A stretch of DNA of 64,000 bases, taken from assembly GCF_042477335.2 (NCBI RefSeq), contig NC_091262.1, forward strand, positions 44,613,001-44,677,000. The letters are read 5' to 3'. The DNA comes from Ovis canadensis. Lineage: Eukaryota > Chordata > Mammalia > Artiodactyla > Bovidae. Each line of letters begins with the position of its first letter. The stretch's first letter is position 1. Shown here piece by piece: positions 1 through 9,164 of this stretch. The notes beneath the pieces are model-generated. The model made no database searches and was not told the origin of the DNA. It worked only from the letters and a program-made list of their open reading frames with translations. The position numbers were made by a program, and so were the translations under genes.

Positions 1-672
1 ACTTACGATGGATCACAGGTTGATATAATTTTGGAGGACCAAGATGTAGACAAGAGAGATTTTTTTGATAATGGAGAATGGGAAATTGTCAGCGCGACAG
101 GGAGCAAGGGAAACAGAACCGACAGCTGTTGCTGGTATCCTTACATCACTTACTCATTTGTAATTAAGCGTCTGCCTCTCTTTTATACCTTGTTCCTCAT
201 TATACCCTGTATTGGGCTCTCATTTTTAACTGTACTTGTCTTCTATCTTCCTTCAAATGAAGGTGAAAAGATTTGTCTCTGCACGTCAGTACTTGTGTCT
301 CTGACTGTCTTCCTTCTCGTTATTGAAGAGATCATACCCTCATCTTCCAAAGTCATACCTCTGATTGGAGAGTACCTGGTGTTCACGATGATTTTTGTGA
401 CGCTGTCTATCATGGTCACTGTCTTTGCCATCAACATTCATCACCGTTCTTCCTCAACGCACAATGCTATGGCTCCGTGGGTCCGCAAGATATTTCTTCA
501 CAAGCTACCGAAACTGCTTTGCATGCGAAGTCATGTAGATAGGTACTTCAGTCAGAAGGAGGAAACTCGGAGCAGCCGCGGACCCAGATCTTCTAGAAAC
601 ACACTGGAAGCTGCACTGGATTCCGTTCGCTATATCACAAGACACGTCGTGAAGGAGAACGATGTCCGTGAG
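1..672 (+). CDS. CHRNA5: CHRNA5 exon 5 (partial at window edge)
   Basis: Large exon covering the end of the extracellular domain, M1-M3 and the cytoplasmic loop. It reads frame 1 and ends in phase 0 at DVRE. An open frame continues to 744 but past a good donor (GTCTGT), so residues after 672 are intron translation. The codon at 619-621 (GAT, Asp) corresponds to human residue 398. Confidence 0.96.
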
Positions 673-3600
673 GTCTGTGACCACATGTCTTTACAAACGC
701 ACGTCTGTTTTGATTTGAAGTCAGGCCCCTGGCATGACCCTTAAGACTAAGTATAGGTTGAGGGCCAGAGATAGTGACAGACTGTTTTGTAAAAGATTGT
801 TACTAAAATTTCAGTGAAAAACATCTGCAAAATGTGGCTTATACACAAATCTCACATCTCCTTTTCCCCCATCAGCATCTTGGATGACTTTTTTTATTGG
901 AGGATAATTACTTTACAGTGTGGTGCTGGTTTCTGCCATACATCAACATGAGTCAGCCACAGGTACACATCTGGCTCCTCCCTCTTGAACCTCCCTCCCG
1001 TCTCCCACCCCATCCCACCCCTCCAGGTTGTCACAGAGCCCGGGGCTGAGCTCCCGGTGTCACACAGCACATTCCCCCTGGCTCTCTATTTTACATACGG
1101 TGTGTGTGCGCGTTTCCCTGCTACTCTGTCAATTCGCCCCACCCTCCCCAGCCCACACCGTGTCCGCAAGTCTGTTCCCTAAGTCTGCGCTGGAATGACT
1201 TAGTAACGCTGTGTGATTCTGACTGTTCTGTTTTTCTAAGGCATAGTTAGCTCTGCTAACATGATTAACTGTCTCAATTTGATCTTCAGTAACTTTGTTT
1301 CTGAAGTCTCCGGTCATCTGCAGGCACAACTGCATTGTAATTTATCCAAAGTGATTTTAGTTTTTTAAAGAATGACTCTAATGTAGGCTTTATAAATACA
1401 GCCAAGATATTTTTCTAGAATCCTCTTGTTGTTCGCTCACAAGAGAATGTTAGTGAATTTAACAGCAGTAATGTCTCAGGTGTTATGCATTATACATCAA
1501 ATACATATCTAGTGTTTAATAATATGCTTAATTTCTTAAAAACAAAAGTTTGCTCCAAACTTTGTTATAGAAAAATAACTCACTGGGTCCTTATTTAAAG
1601 TTAATTTTTAAAATGCAAGAGTTAAACTATGAATACATTTTATTAATATGATATTGAACTGGTATTCTTTTCAAAATATTTCAGTCTTGTCACTATTCTT
1701 TATTTCTATTGTGTAATATTTTTAAAGGTATGACTATAATACTATTTTTTCGGAGAAGGCAATGGCACCCTACTCCAGTACTCTTGCCTGGAAAATCCAT
1801 GGACAGAGGAGCCTGGTAGGCTGCAGTCCATGGGATCGCTAAGAGTAGGGCACGACTGAGTAATTTCACTTTCACTTTTCACTTTCATGCATTGGAGGAG
1901 GAAATGGCAACCCACTCCAGTGTTCTTGCCTGCAGAATCCCAGGGGCGGGGGAGCCTGGTGGGCTGCCATCTATGGGGTCGCACAGAGTCGGACACGACT
2001 GAAGCGACTTAGCAGTATAATACTATTTTTTATAATTGAATTTACTTTCAATAGTTGCATTAAAATTATATGAATTTTCTCATAGGAACAGAAAACAAAC
2101 TAGAGGTTACCAGTGGTGAAAGGGAAAAAGGGGGCAAGACAGGCCAGGGGAATAAGAGGTACAGGTTACTGTATATAAAAATGCTATCAGGATATATTGT
2201 ACAGCACAGGAAATATTTTTTAAATGTGTATCTCTTTGGCTGTGCTGGGCCTTCATTACTTTCTCTAGTTTTGGGGAGCAGGGGTGCCCTTTGTTGTGGA
2301 GCACAGGCTCTAGGGCATGCTGCCTCAGTAGCTGTGGAGCACGGGCTTAGTTGCTCCTCAGAAAGTGAATCTTCCCGGACTAGGGATTGAACCCGTCTCC
2401 TGCATTGGCAGGCGGATTCTTATCCACTGTGCCACCAGAGAAGTCCCTAGCCGATATTTTACAATAACTTAAGTGGAGTATAATCTATAAAAATTTTGAA
2501 TGACTATGGTATAGCTGATACTAATATAATATTGTAAATCAAAAGAAAATAAAATAGTACCTAACATAAAACATGTATATGAATTCTAATCTCTAAAACT
2601 TTGTTAAATGGAAAAATTTCTAGCAGGTGTGGTAAGCAGATGGAATGAATCTGGTAAAATACCAGCCCTCTCCCCCAAAGGGACATTGACATAAGTTTCT
2701 AATAAACTTTAAAAACATTTTTACTCAAGTATAGTTGATTTACAATGTTGTATTAATCTATAAACTTTTAATACTTGTGAAACATAAAGTTTCTATTTGG
2801 TGTATATATCTAGTTAAATTAGTTTATAAGGTGAAGCCATCAAAGGAGTCTTAAAAAATACAGATATTAGATAATAGTATGGATTGAGAGAGGATTTATT
2901 CATTTGGCCAATCAGTGCAGCACGTGGGATCTTAAATCCCTGACCAGGACTCTAACCCACACTCCCTGCATTGGAAGTTCAGAGTCTTAACCACTGTATT
3001 TAATTAATGTCTGCAAAGTGCTATACAGCAGGGTCAGGGCTCCTTCCATGAGACCAGTAAAGGGGGTTTATTTTCAAGGGAAAAACCTATAAGTAGAGAA
3101 GCTGTAGGGTTTTATAATCCTCTAAATTTTACATTATCCTCAAACTTGGGGGCACAGTTCCTATAGAAGACTCCGTGCTTCATAGCAGGGGCTAAGGAAG
3201 CCCATGGTCAAGGACGTGGCCTGTTGAGTAGGACCCTCTGGTGCTCAGGGCCTGGTCTCAGCCTGCCCTTTCCTTGAGGTCACTCACACCTGCTGAGCCA
3301 GATCTCTGCTTGGGATGCAAAAACGGGGAGGGAATGAGCTCTCAGCTGGCAGATCTGAATTCACGTTATTGTTGTTCAGTTGCTAAGTCATGTCCGACTC
3401 TTGGTGACTCCATGGACTGCAGAATGCCAGGCTCCTCTGTCCTCCACTATCTCCTCAAATTTGCTCAGATTCATGTCCATTGAGGTGGTGATGCCATCCA
3501 ACCATCTCATCCTCTGCCATCACCCTTCTCCTTTTGCCTTTAGTCTTTCCTAGCATCAGGGTCTTTTCTAATGAGTTGGCTCTTCCCATCAGGTGGCCAA

Positions 3601-4209
3601 AGTATTGGAGCTTCAGCATCAGTCCTTCCAATGAATATTCAGGGTTGATTTCCTTTAGGATTGACTGGTTTGATCTGAACTCATGAGCTTAGGTTAAAAT
3701 GGTCCCTAGGAAATCCAGAACTAAATAAAGCAAGTGAGGCGAGGAAGAAGATTAACAGCTGTTGAATGTATATTATTCTGAACCAACTTTTCATTTGTCA
3801 TGAGATTAACTTCAGGCTGGATTGTCTTTAAAAATTAAATACTCCTGGGCCAGAATAATTAATAGAAGTAACTATATATAGTAAGAATTAAAAATATTTT
3901 AAAAGCATATTGTAAGATATGCAAATACTATATTTTTTTAAAAATCTATGAAAATAAGCCACTTGTATTATAAGCTGACGTGTAAATTTACAAATTGTGT
4001 CTTAATTATTTAACATTGGTTTTTGTTTTTGTTTTTTTTTGGTACAGGTTGTTGAAGATTGGAAATTCATAGCCCAGGTTCTTGATCGGATGTTTCTGTG
4101 GACTTTTCTCCTGGTTTCAGTTGTTGGATCTCTTGGGCTTTTTGTTCCTGTTATCTATAAATGGGCAAATATAATAGTACCAATTCATATTGGAAATGAA
4201 AATAAGTGA
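1..4209 (+). CDS. CHRNA5: Neuronal nicotinic acetylcholine receptor subunit alpha-5, C-terminal part (join 1..672, 4048..4209)
   Basis: This is the accessory subunit of heteropentameric nicotinic channels in the neuronal plasma membrane; it joins alpha3beta4 and alpha4beta2 receptors and alters Ca2+ permeability and desensitisation. The window opens inside exon 5, in frame 1. The 224 codons of exon 5 carry an NRT glycosylation motif (codon 38), the vicinal cysteines (codons 43-44, bases 127-132, context DSCCWYPY), M1 from about KRLPLFY, M2 after GEKICL, M3, and most of the M3-M4 cytoplasmic loop. The donor is GAG|GTCTGT at 672/673. Exon 6 follows acceptor TACAG at 4047 and encodes VVEDWKF, M4 and the C-terminus, ending TGA at 4207-4209. 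Joining gives 277 residues in one frame. The residues agree with human alpha5 almost throughout, with no indel noticed. The 5' exons lie outside the window. It converges on CHRNA3. Confidence 0.97.
885..1185 (-). mobile_element. Ruminant L1 3' end, 5'-truncated
   Basis: Read on the minus strand it ends in AATAAAAAA. The plus-strand text (TTATTGGAGGATAATTACTTTACAG, then the CCTCCCTCTTGA-type segment) is the familiar ruminant L1 3' region. Confidence 0.65.
1751..2015 (+). mobile_element. BovA2 SINE with perfect target-site duplication
   Basis: Two-unit ruminant SINE beginning GGAGAAGGCAATGGCACC and ending GACTGAAGCGACTTAGCAG. It is flanked by an exact 16-bp direct repeat TATAATACTATTTTTT at 1735-1750 and 2016-2031, which fixes both borders. 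Confidence 0.93.
2225..2449 (-). mobile_element. CHR-type tRNA-Glu SINE
   Basis: On the plus strand it ends GTGCCACCAGAGAAGTCCC, the reverse complement of the GGGACTTC...TGGTGG start of cetartiodactyl tRNA-Glu SINEs. The body has the GGCTGTGCTGGG and TAGGGATTGAACCCG landmarks. Confidence 0.85.
2895..2998 (-). mobile_element. CHR-type SINE fragment
   Basis: Contains TCCCTGACCAGGACTCTAACCCACACTC and AGAGTCTTAACCACTG, the reverse complement of the CHR SINE 5' half. It is degraded. Confidence 0.7.
3367..3680 (-). mobile_element. BovB LINE 3' fragment
   Basis: Starts GTTGTTCAGTTGCTAAGTCATGTCCGACTC and runs through the BovB 3' reading frame (GATGCCATCCAACCATCTCATCC; TCAGCATCAGTCCTTCCAATGA). It is strongly 5'-truncated. 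Confidence 0.85.
4048..4209 (+). CDS. CHRNA5: CHRNA5 exon 6 (M4 and C-terminus)
   Basis: A T-rich tract and TACAG precede GTTGTTGAAGATTGG. It encodes 53 residues: the VVEDWKF helix, M4 (about [18 protein letters not shown]), and a short extracellular tail ending GNENK, then TGA. Confidence 0.96.
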   Translation, partial: VVEDWKFIAQVLDRMFLWTFLLVSVVGSLGLFVPVIYKWANIIVPIHIGNENK

Positions 4210-4720
4210 CACTTTCCAAGGGGTTGTAGTAGGAATTTAGTTAAAAGGCACATATTTCTTATGGCACCTATGAATTACAAAAATGTAAACTGTGTTTAAA
4301 ATTTGATGCAACCAACATCAGTTTATCTCAATAGATTGCCCATTAAAATATTTAGCTGCATGACTGAAGTAATAACTGAGTGAATAATATTTGATCTTCT
4401 AAAAATAATAGCACAAAATATTATCTAAACTGAACTAATGAAAATCTAATGTTTATATCCTGTCAAATAATTCTTTGTAATCAGCAGTGAAGTTCATCCT
4501 TTGATTGTGCTGGAAAATCCTATTGTATTTGAAGACTGATTTCATTTGGTAAAGGTACACATTTAAAAATTCGCTCTGTCCTGTATTTATTGCATAACAG
4601 CTACAGTCTACTGTTGTTTTAAGTAAGCTGGCTACTTGGTATGATAATGATTGAATATGATGCAGCTTTTTTATAACCAGCATTTTTAAAAAATAAAAAA
4701 TGGGAATTGGGAATTCCTTT
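4210..4720 (+). other. CHRNA5: CHRNA5 3'UTR, shortest likely form
   Basis: The first canonical AATAAA downstream of the stop is at 4692-4697, giving a 3'UTR of about 0.5 kb if it is used. The stretch is AT-rich and free of obvious repeats. Longer forms are possible. The end is inferred, not observed. Confidence 0.5.
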
Positions 4721-5153
4721 AAGGCTTGCTTTATTTTGTAGATGCTTAAACTAAACAATTATTGTTATTAACTATTTTTACAGCTTACCTTCCATTATGA
4801 GGTCATACAATAGACAATTCCTGTGGACGTGCAATACAGTATATCCCAAACATTATTTCAGTTCTCTTGTCTACTTTTTCCACAATTAATAGGACCACCT
4901 TTTATATAAATTCTGGTAGCATCTTTTGATCCTTAACCTTAGAAGTGTTCACTACAACTAAGTGAATCCCATTTTAAGAACACGTCTGTGTATACTACTG
5001 AATTGTTCTGTGAGAAAACCATCTTCTAATATTAAAGGTGACATTCTAATTATGTATAAGCCCATTGTTACATACCTGTGATGTTTCAATTTTACCTCTT
5101 TCCTTCCAAAAATTACAGTACAGTAGTAGAATATTAGAGTTGCGAGGGCCTTT
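4721..5153. other. Intergenic DNA after the CHRNA5 poly(A) candidate
   Basis: AT-rich, single-copy-looking sequence. No gene, repeat or clear motif recognised. It may be the distal 3'UTR of a longer CHRNA5 transcript. Confidence 0.5.
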
Positions 5154-5164
5154 AGACGTAATCT

Positions 5165-5444
5165 GCTGCTGCTGCTGCTGCTAAGTTGCTTCAGTCGTGT
5201 CCGACTCTGTGCGACCCCATAGGCGCCAGCCCATCAGGCTCCCCCGTCCCTGGGATTCTCCATGCAAGATCACTGGAGTGGGTTGCCATTTCCTTCTCCA
5301 ATGCATGAAAGTGAAAAGTCAAAGTGAAGTCACTCAATCGTGTCTGACTCTTCGCGACCCCATGGACTGCAGCCTACCAGGCTCCTCCGTCCATGGGATT
5401 TTTCCAGGCAAGAGTAATGGAGTGGGGTGCCATTGCCTTCTCCC
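5165..5444 (-). mobile_element. BovA2 SINE with target-site duplication
   Basis: Minus-strand BovA2: a (GCT)n tail at 5165-5181, then GCTTCAGTCGTGTCCGACTC, ending GCCATTGCCTTCTCCC. It is bounded by an exact 11-bp repeat AGACGTAATCT at 5154-5164 and 5445-5455. Confidence 0.93.
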
Positions 5445-5853
5445 AGACGTAATCTAGTCTTAGCCTAGTCTTAGCCTATTACTACTTATTCAGTATAGTA
5501 TCATATATCACAGGTGGACAAGTTAAAATTTCATCTCTAAATTTTCCTGATTCAGCTATGACCAGGAAGAAAATACTGATAGAAATCTTGCATTCAATTT
5601 AGAGTTCTTAGCTCTTGAGACAACAGATAACTTATTTATTTATAGTAAGCAACAGGTCTGTGTTCAAGTCAACACTCTTTGGAAGGCAGAGGGGATCCTA
5701 TCTAATTTGCATTTTATTGTAGGCAGGTGTTTAATGCTATTTAACGAGTGACAGTCTCCTGATTTGATGAGTTTAAATAAGTCTGTTGGTTGTCACAGCT
5801 TGTCAATATCCCCGATCCTTATTATTATATCTCCACTACTCTTACTTTAAAAA

Positions 5854-6150
5854 GTGAAAGTCATTCAGTCGTGTCCGACTCTTTGCGACCCCATGGACTG
5901 ACTATACAGTCCATGGGATTCTCCACTCCAGAATACTGGAGTGGGTAGCCTTTCCCTTCTCCAGGGGATCTTCCCAAACCCAGATCTCCTGCACTGCAGG
6001 TGGATTCTTTACCAGCTGAGCCACCAGGGAAGCCCAGGAATACTGGAGTGGTACCCTATCCCTTCTCCAGTGGATATTCCTGACCCAGGAATCGAACCAG
6101 GTCTCCTGCATTGCAGGTGGATTCTTTACCAGCCGAGCCACCATGGAAGC
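5854..6150 (-). mobile_element. Bov-tA SINE carrying an internal tandem duplication
   Basis: Minus-strand Bov-tA flanked by CTTACTTTAAAAA at 5841-5853 and 6151-6163. The block from the AATACTGGAGTGG landmark to the terminal GAGCCACCA appears twice (about 5931-6035 and 6038-6145), so the element is roughly 100 bp longer than usual. Confidence 0.88.
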
Positions 6151-6355
6151 CTTACTTTAAAAATTTACATGTTTTGGCTTATTGAAACATGAGTCACGGT
6201 GGGCTGCAATTTTGTCAGTTTTATTTTTGCATAGGAAAAACATCATAATGACTAGTGAGAAGATTAAAACAGTTTCTGTAAATCATCATCTTTTGCCAGT
6301 ACTCAGATTCAGAAGTAGGGTATGGGATATGCTCGCTTTAATAATTTATCTAAAG

Positions 6356-6560
6356 CAATGGTTCTCAACCAGGGGCAGTTTTGCTTCGAGGGGACACTTA
6401 AAAATCCTTGGAGACATTTTTGGTCATTGTACCTGGCAAGGGATGGGGTTATGTTATTGGCATCTAGTGGGTAGGGGCCAGGGTGCTGGTAAAGATCCTA
6501 CAGTGTACAGGATAGATCTGCTCCTCAACACAGAATTAATCTGGCCCCAAATGTTACCAG
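6356..6560 (+). mobile_element. MER5A (hAT-Charlie) DNA transposon
   Basis: Starts CAATGGTTCTCAACCAGGGGC and continues with GGAGACATTTTTGGTCATT, GGCATCTAGTGGGTAGGGGCCAGGG and AATTAATCTGGCCCCAAATGT, the order of landmarks in MER5A. Confidence 0.85.
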
Positions 6561-6612
6561 TGGGTAACATTTGGAGACTCATTAACAACGAATGCGTGGC
6601 TAAGCATAAGCT

Positions 6613-6950
6613 CTCTTCAGTTCAGTTCAGTAGCTCAGTTGTGTCCGATTCTTTGCGACCCCATGAATCGCCGCACGCCAGGCCTCCCTGTCCATCACCA
6701 ACTCCCAGAGTTCACCCAAACTCATATGCATCAAGTCGGTGATGCCGTCCAGCCATCTCACCCTCTGTCGTCCCCTTCTCCTCCTGCCCCCAATCCCTCC
6801 CAGCATCAGGGTCTTTTCCAATGAGTCGAGACTCTTCTCATGAGGTGGCCAAAGTATTAGAGTTTCAGCCTCAGTATCAGCCCTTCCAATGAACACCCAG
6901 GACTGATCTCCTTTAGCATGGAATGGTTGGATATAATCTCTCTTAATCAT
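6613..6950 (-). mobile_element. BovB LINE 3' fragment
   Basis: CAGTTCAGTTCAGTAGCTCAGTTGTGTCCGATTC start on the plus strand, then the BovB 3' coding remnant (GGATGGCTGGACGGCATCACC on the minus strand). 5'-truncated. Confidence 0.88.
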
Positions 6951-7502
6951 TTAGAATTATGCAAGATAAATAAGGCCATCCAAAATGGGGGCATGGTCCT
7001 AGGACTCTTGAAAAACAGTAAAAGATAAAAAAAAAAGAAGTGCATGGTAAGAAATAATAGTAGTGAGGTCTTGCTGAAATGATATAAACTTCAAGGCGAT
7101 CATGAGCTAAATAAGAAAACCATTGGGAAATCTGTTGTGATACTGAACCAAACAATTCTTCCCATTTCTGAACAGCAAGGTTGTTTTCTCCTTCTCATCC
7201 AGCTATGTCTCCACCACTAAAAAAAACCTACAGTTTCTGTATTTAGTCCATTTTTACATGGTCCATAGCACAGCATGCTACTTATCACTATAGAAGAATT
7301 ATATTTTGACATTTTTTTACCTAATCCAAAGGCTGGTTAAATGTTCATTTACCTATAATACTCTGGACATTTTTCTTGCGTGAATTTTTTTTTTTAACAA
7401 AAGTCAAGACAACTGGAATAATAAGTAAGCTTTGAAATGCCAAAAGCAAAGCCAGTAGTGTGATGATAGGAACCTCTAGTAAGAAAAAGCTTATATGTAA
7501 GA
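6951..7502. other. Intergenic DNA, no feature
   Basis: AT-rich interval between the BovB fragment and the 36-bp tandem repeat. It contains a T13 run near 7385. No gene recognised. Confidence 0.5.
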
Positions 7503-7646
7503 CCCAGTGATCCCCCAGCGCAATCCAGCAGGCAGCAACCCAGTTGTCACCCAAGAAAGTCCAGGAGACTGGGACCCAGCGGTTCCCCGGCACAGCCCGG
7601 GAAGCCGGAACCCAGAGCTTCCTCAAAGTTACGCAGGATCCAGATA
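7503..7646 (+). repeat. Four-copy 36-bp tandem repeat
   Basis: Four consecutive units of exactly 36 bp begin at 7503, 7539, 7575 and 7611, each starting CCCAG and sharing CC.GG.AG..... spacing. A fifth partial unit may start at 7647. Unit divergence is high. Because 36 is a multiple of three, several frames stay open through it on both strands. The plus frame at 7507-7704 reads as 12-residue repeats with P at fixed places. Confidence 0.8.
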
Positions 7647-7879
7647 CCAGTTTCTGAAGGCGTTCTGCGCTCAGAAGCAAGAGAGCCAGGCAAGGTCCAG
7701 GTGAAAGCCCCTCCTGGAACCCTGTTCTCCTAAGTCCTGTTCTGCTGCAGAAGCTGAGAAAAGAATGGTGTGCATTTTTGATTTTTGGTTTCCCTGGTCC
7801 CCGCGACTCCCTGTTAAAGGTTTGCAAATATGAATCTGAAGAGTTCTAATAAAGAATCAAATTTCAAAAAAAAAAAAAG
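7503..7879 (+). pseudogene. Possible processed retrocopy of unidentified transcript
   Basis: GC-richer than its surroundings. It ends with AATAAA at about 7848-7853 followed by an A13 run at 7867-7879, the 3' signature of a retroposed mRNA. The 5' border is not defined. I do not recognise the source. The block abuts L1 sequence on its right. It could equally be a fragment of an unlisted retroelement or LTR. Confidence 0.35.
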
Positions 7880-8975
7880 AATTTACACTCAGAAGAAAAC
7901 AGGACAAATGCTTTATGACATTAGATTTGGCAGTAGTTTCTTGGATATTACAAAAAAAGCACAGGTAAATGAAAAAGCAGACAAACTGGACTTCTTGAAA
8001 ATTTTTAAAATTTGTGCATCAGAAGATACTATCAACAGTAATGAAGACAACCCACAGAATGGGAGAAAATATCTGCAAATCATATATCTGATACAGGATT
8101 AATATCCAGAATATAAAGAGAACTCCTAAAACTTAAAAAACAACCCAATTCAAAAATGGGCAAAGATCTTGAAGAGACATTCCTCCAAAGAAGACATAAG
8201 AATGGCCACTAAACACATGAAGAATTCTCAAAATTACTAACAATTAGAGAAATGCAAATCAAAACCCCAATGGGATACCGCTTCACAACTTGTAGGTTTG
8301 CTATTGTCAAAAAAAAAAAACAAAAAAACGATAAGTACGATGAGGACGTAGAGAAACTCGTGCGTTGTTGATGGGAATGTAAAATGGCATAGCCCTGGTG
8401 GAAAACAATGGCAGTTCCTCAAAACATTAAAAATAGAATTAACAAATGATCAAACAATTCCACTTCTCGGTTTATCGCTAAAAGAACTGAAAGCAAGGTA
8501 CAGAAGAGAGATTTGTACACCCATATTCGTAGCAGCATTATCCACAACAGGTAAAATCTGGGAGCAACCCAAGTGTCCATCAACAGATAAATGGACAAGT
8601 AAAATGTGTATACTTGCAGCTGAGTATTATTTAACCTTAAAAAGTAAGGAAATTCTGCAATATGCTACACCATGGATGAACCTTTAGGGACATTCTGCAA
8701 CATGAAACAGGCCAGTCACAAAAAAGACAAATACTGTATGATTGCACTTACATGAAGTACTTAGCTTAGTCAAAATCATGAAGACAAAGTATTATGGTGG
8801 TTGCTGGGGAGAGGGGAGAATGGGGAGTGATTGTTTAAATGGTCTAGAGTTGGGTGGGATGGTGGTGATGGTTACATAACAATGTGAATATATTTACCAC
8901 TGAACTGTGTACTTAAACATGGTTTAGAGGATAAATTTTATGCTAAGTGTACTTTACCACAGCAAAAAATAAAAA
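7880..8975 (+). mobile_element. L1 LINE, 3' portion of ORF2 plus 3'UTR
   Basis: Contains L1 ORF2 C-terminal landmarks (ACTTCTTGAAAATTTTTAAAATTTGTGC; CAAAGAAGACATAAGAATGGCC; CAACCCAAGTGTCCATCAACAG; CATGAAACAGGCCAGTCACAAA) and ends TTTACCACAGCAAAAAATAAA. The frames are broken. It lies antisense to CHRNA3 and ends about 60 bp from that gene's stop codon. Confidence 0.85.
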
Positions 8976-9035
8976 GTAAGCCCCCTCTCCCTCAACGCCC
9001 ATGAATAACCTCATAAATAACACATAGTTTGGTTC
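8976..9035 (-). other. CHRNA3: CHRNA3 proximal 3'UTR
   Basis: About 60 bp of non-repeat sequence between the stop and an antisense L1. No AATAAA on the minus strand here. The transcript must continue into the L1 and beyond. Confidence 0.5.
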
Positions 9036-9164
9036 TTACGCATCGTCCCTGGTCATCAAGGGTTGTAGAAACAATCCTGCCGTCCCTAAAATGCACACCA
9101 GGATGAAAACCCACAGAAAAATACGATCAATCACCATGGCAACATACTTCCAATCGTCTTGAAT
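9036..9164 (-). CDS. CHRNA3: CHRNA3 exon 6 (M4 and C-terminus)
   Basis: Acceptor TTTTTCAG then ATTCAAGACGATTGG. It encodes [15 protein letters not shown]4, and [10 protein letters not shown], with TAA at 9038-9036 (129 bp, phase 0). Confidence 0.97.
   Translation of the reverse strand: MQDDWKYVAMVIDRIFLWVFILVCILGTAGLFLQPLMTRDDA

Larger units (their letters stand above)
673..4047 (+). other. CHRNA5: CHRNA5 intron 5
   Basis: A 3.4-kb intron with a GT donor and polypyrimidine-TACAG acceptor. It holds an antisense L1 tail, a BovA2 SINE, two CHR SINE copies and a truncated BovB. The remainder (1190-1750, 2450-2890, 3680-4030) is AT-rich and without recognisable function. Confidence 0.9.

Noticed and set aside
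673..744. Extension of CHRNA5 exon 5 to the stop at 742-744
   Set aside because: A good donor lies at 673, and exon 6 at 4048 restores the family-conserved VVEDWKF sequence in phase.
6182..6742. 186-codon plus-strand open frame
   Set aside because: Spans a MER5A and a BovB fragment; chance frame.
7345..7827. 160-codon minus-strand open frame with a hydrophobic C-terminal half
   Set aside because: The hydrophobic text is the antisense of the 36-bp tandem repeat and AT-rich flank. The probable retrocopy polarity is plus, so I do not call a membrane protein.
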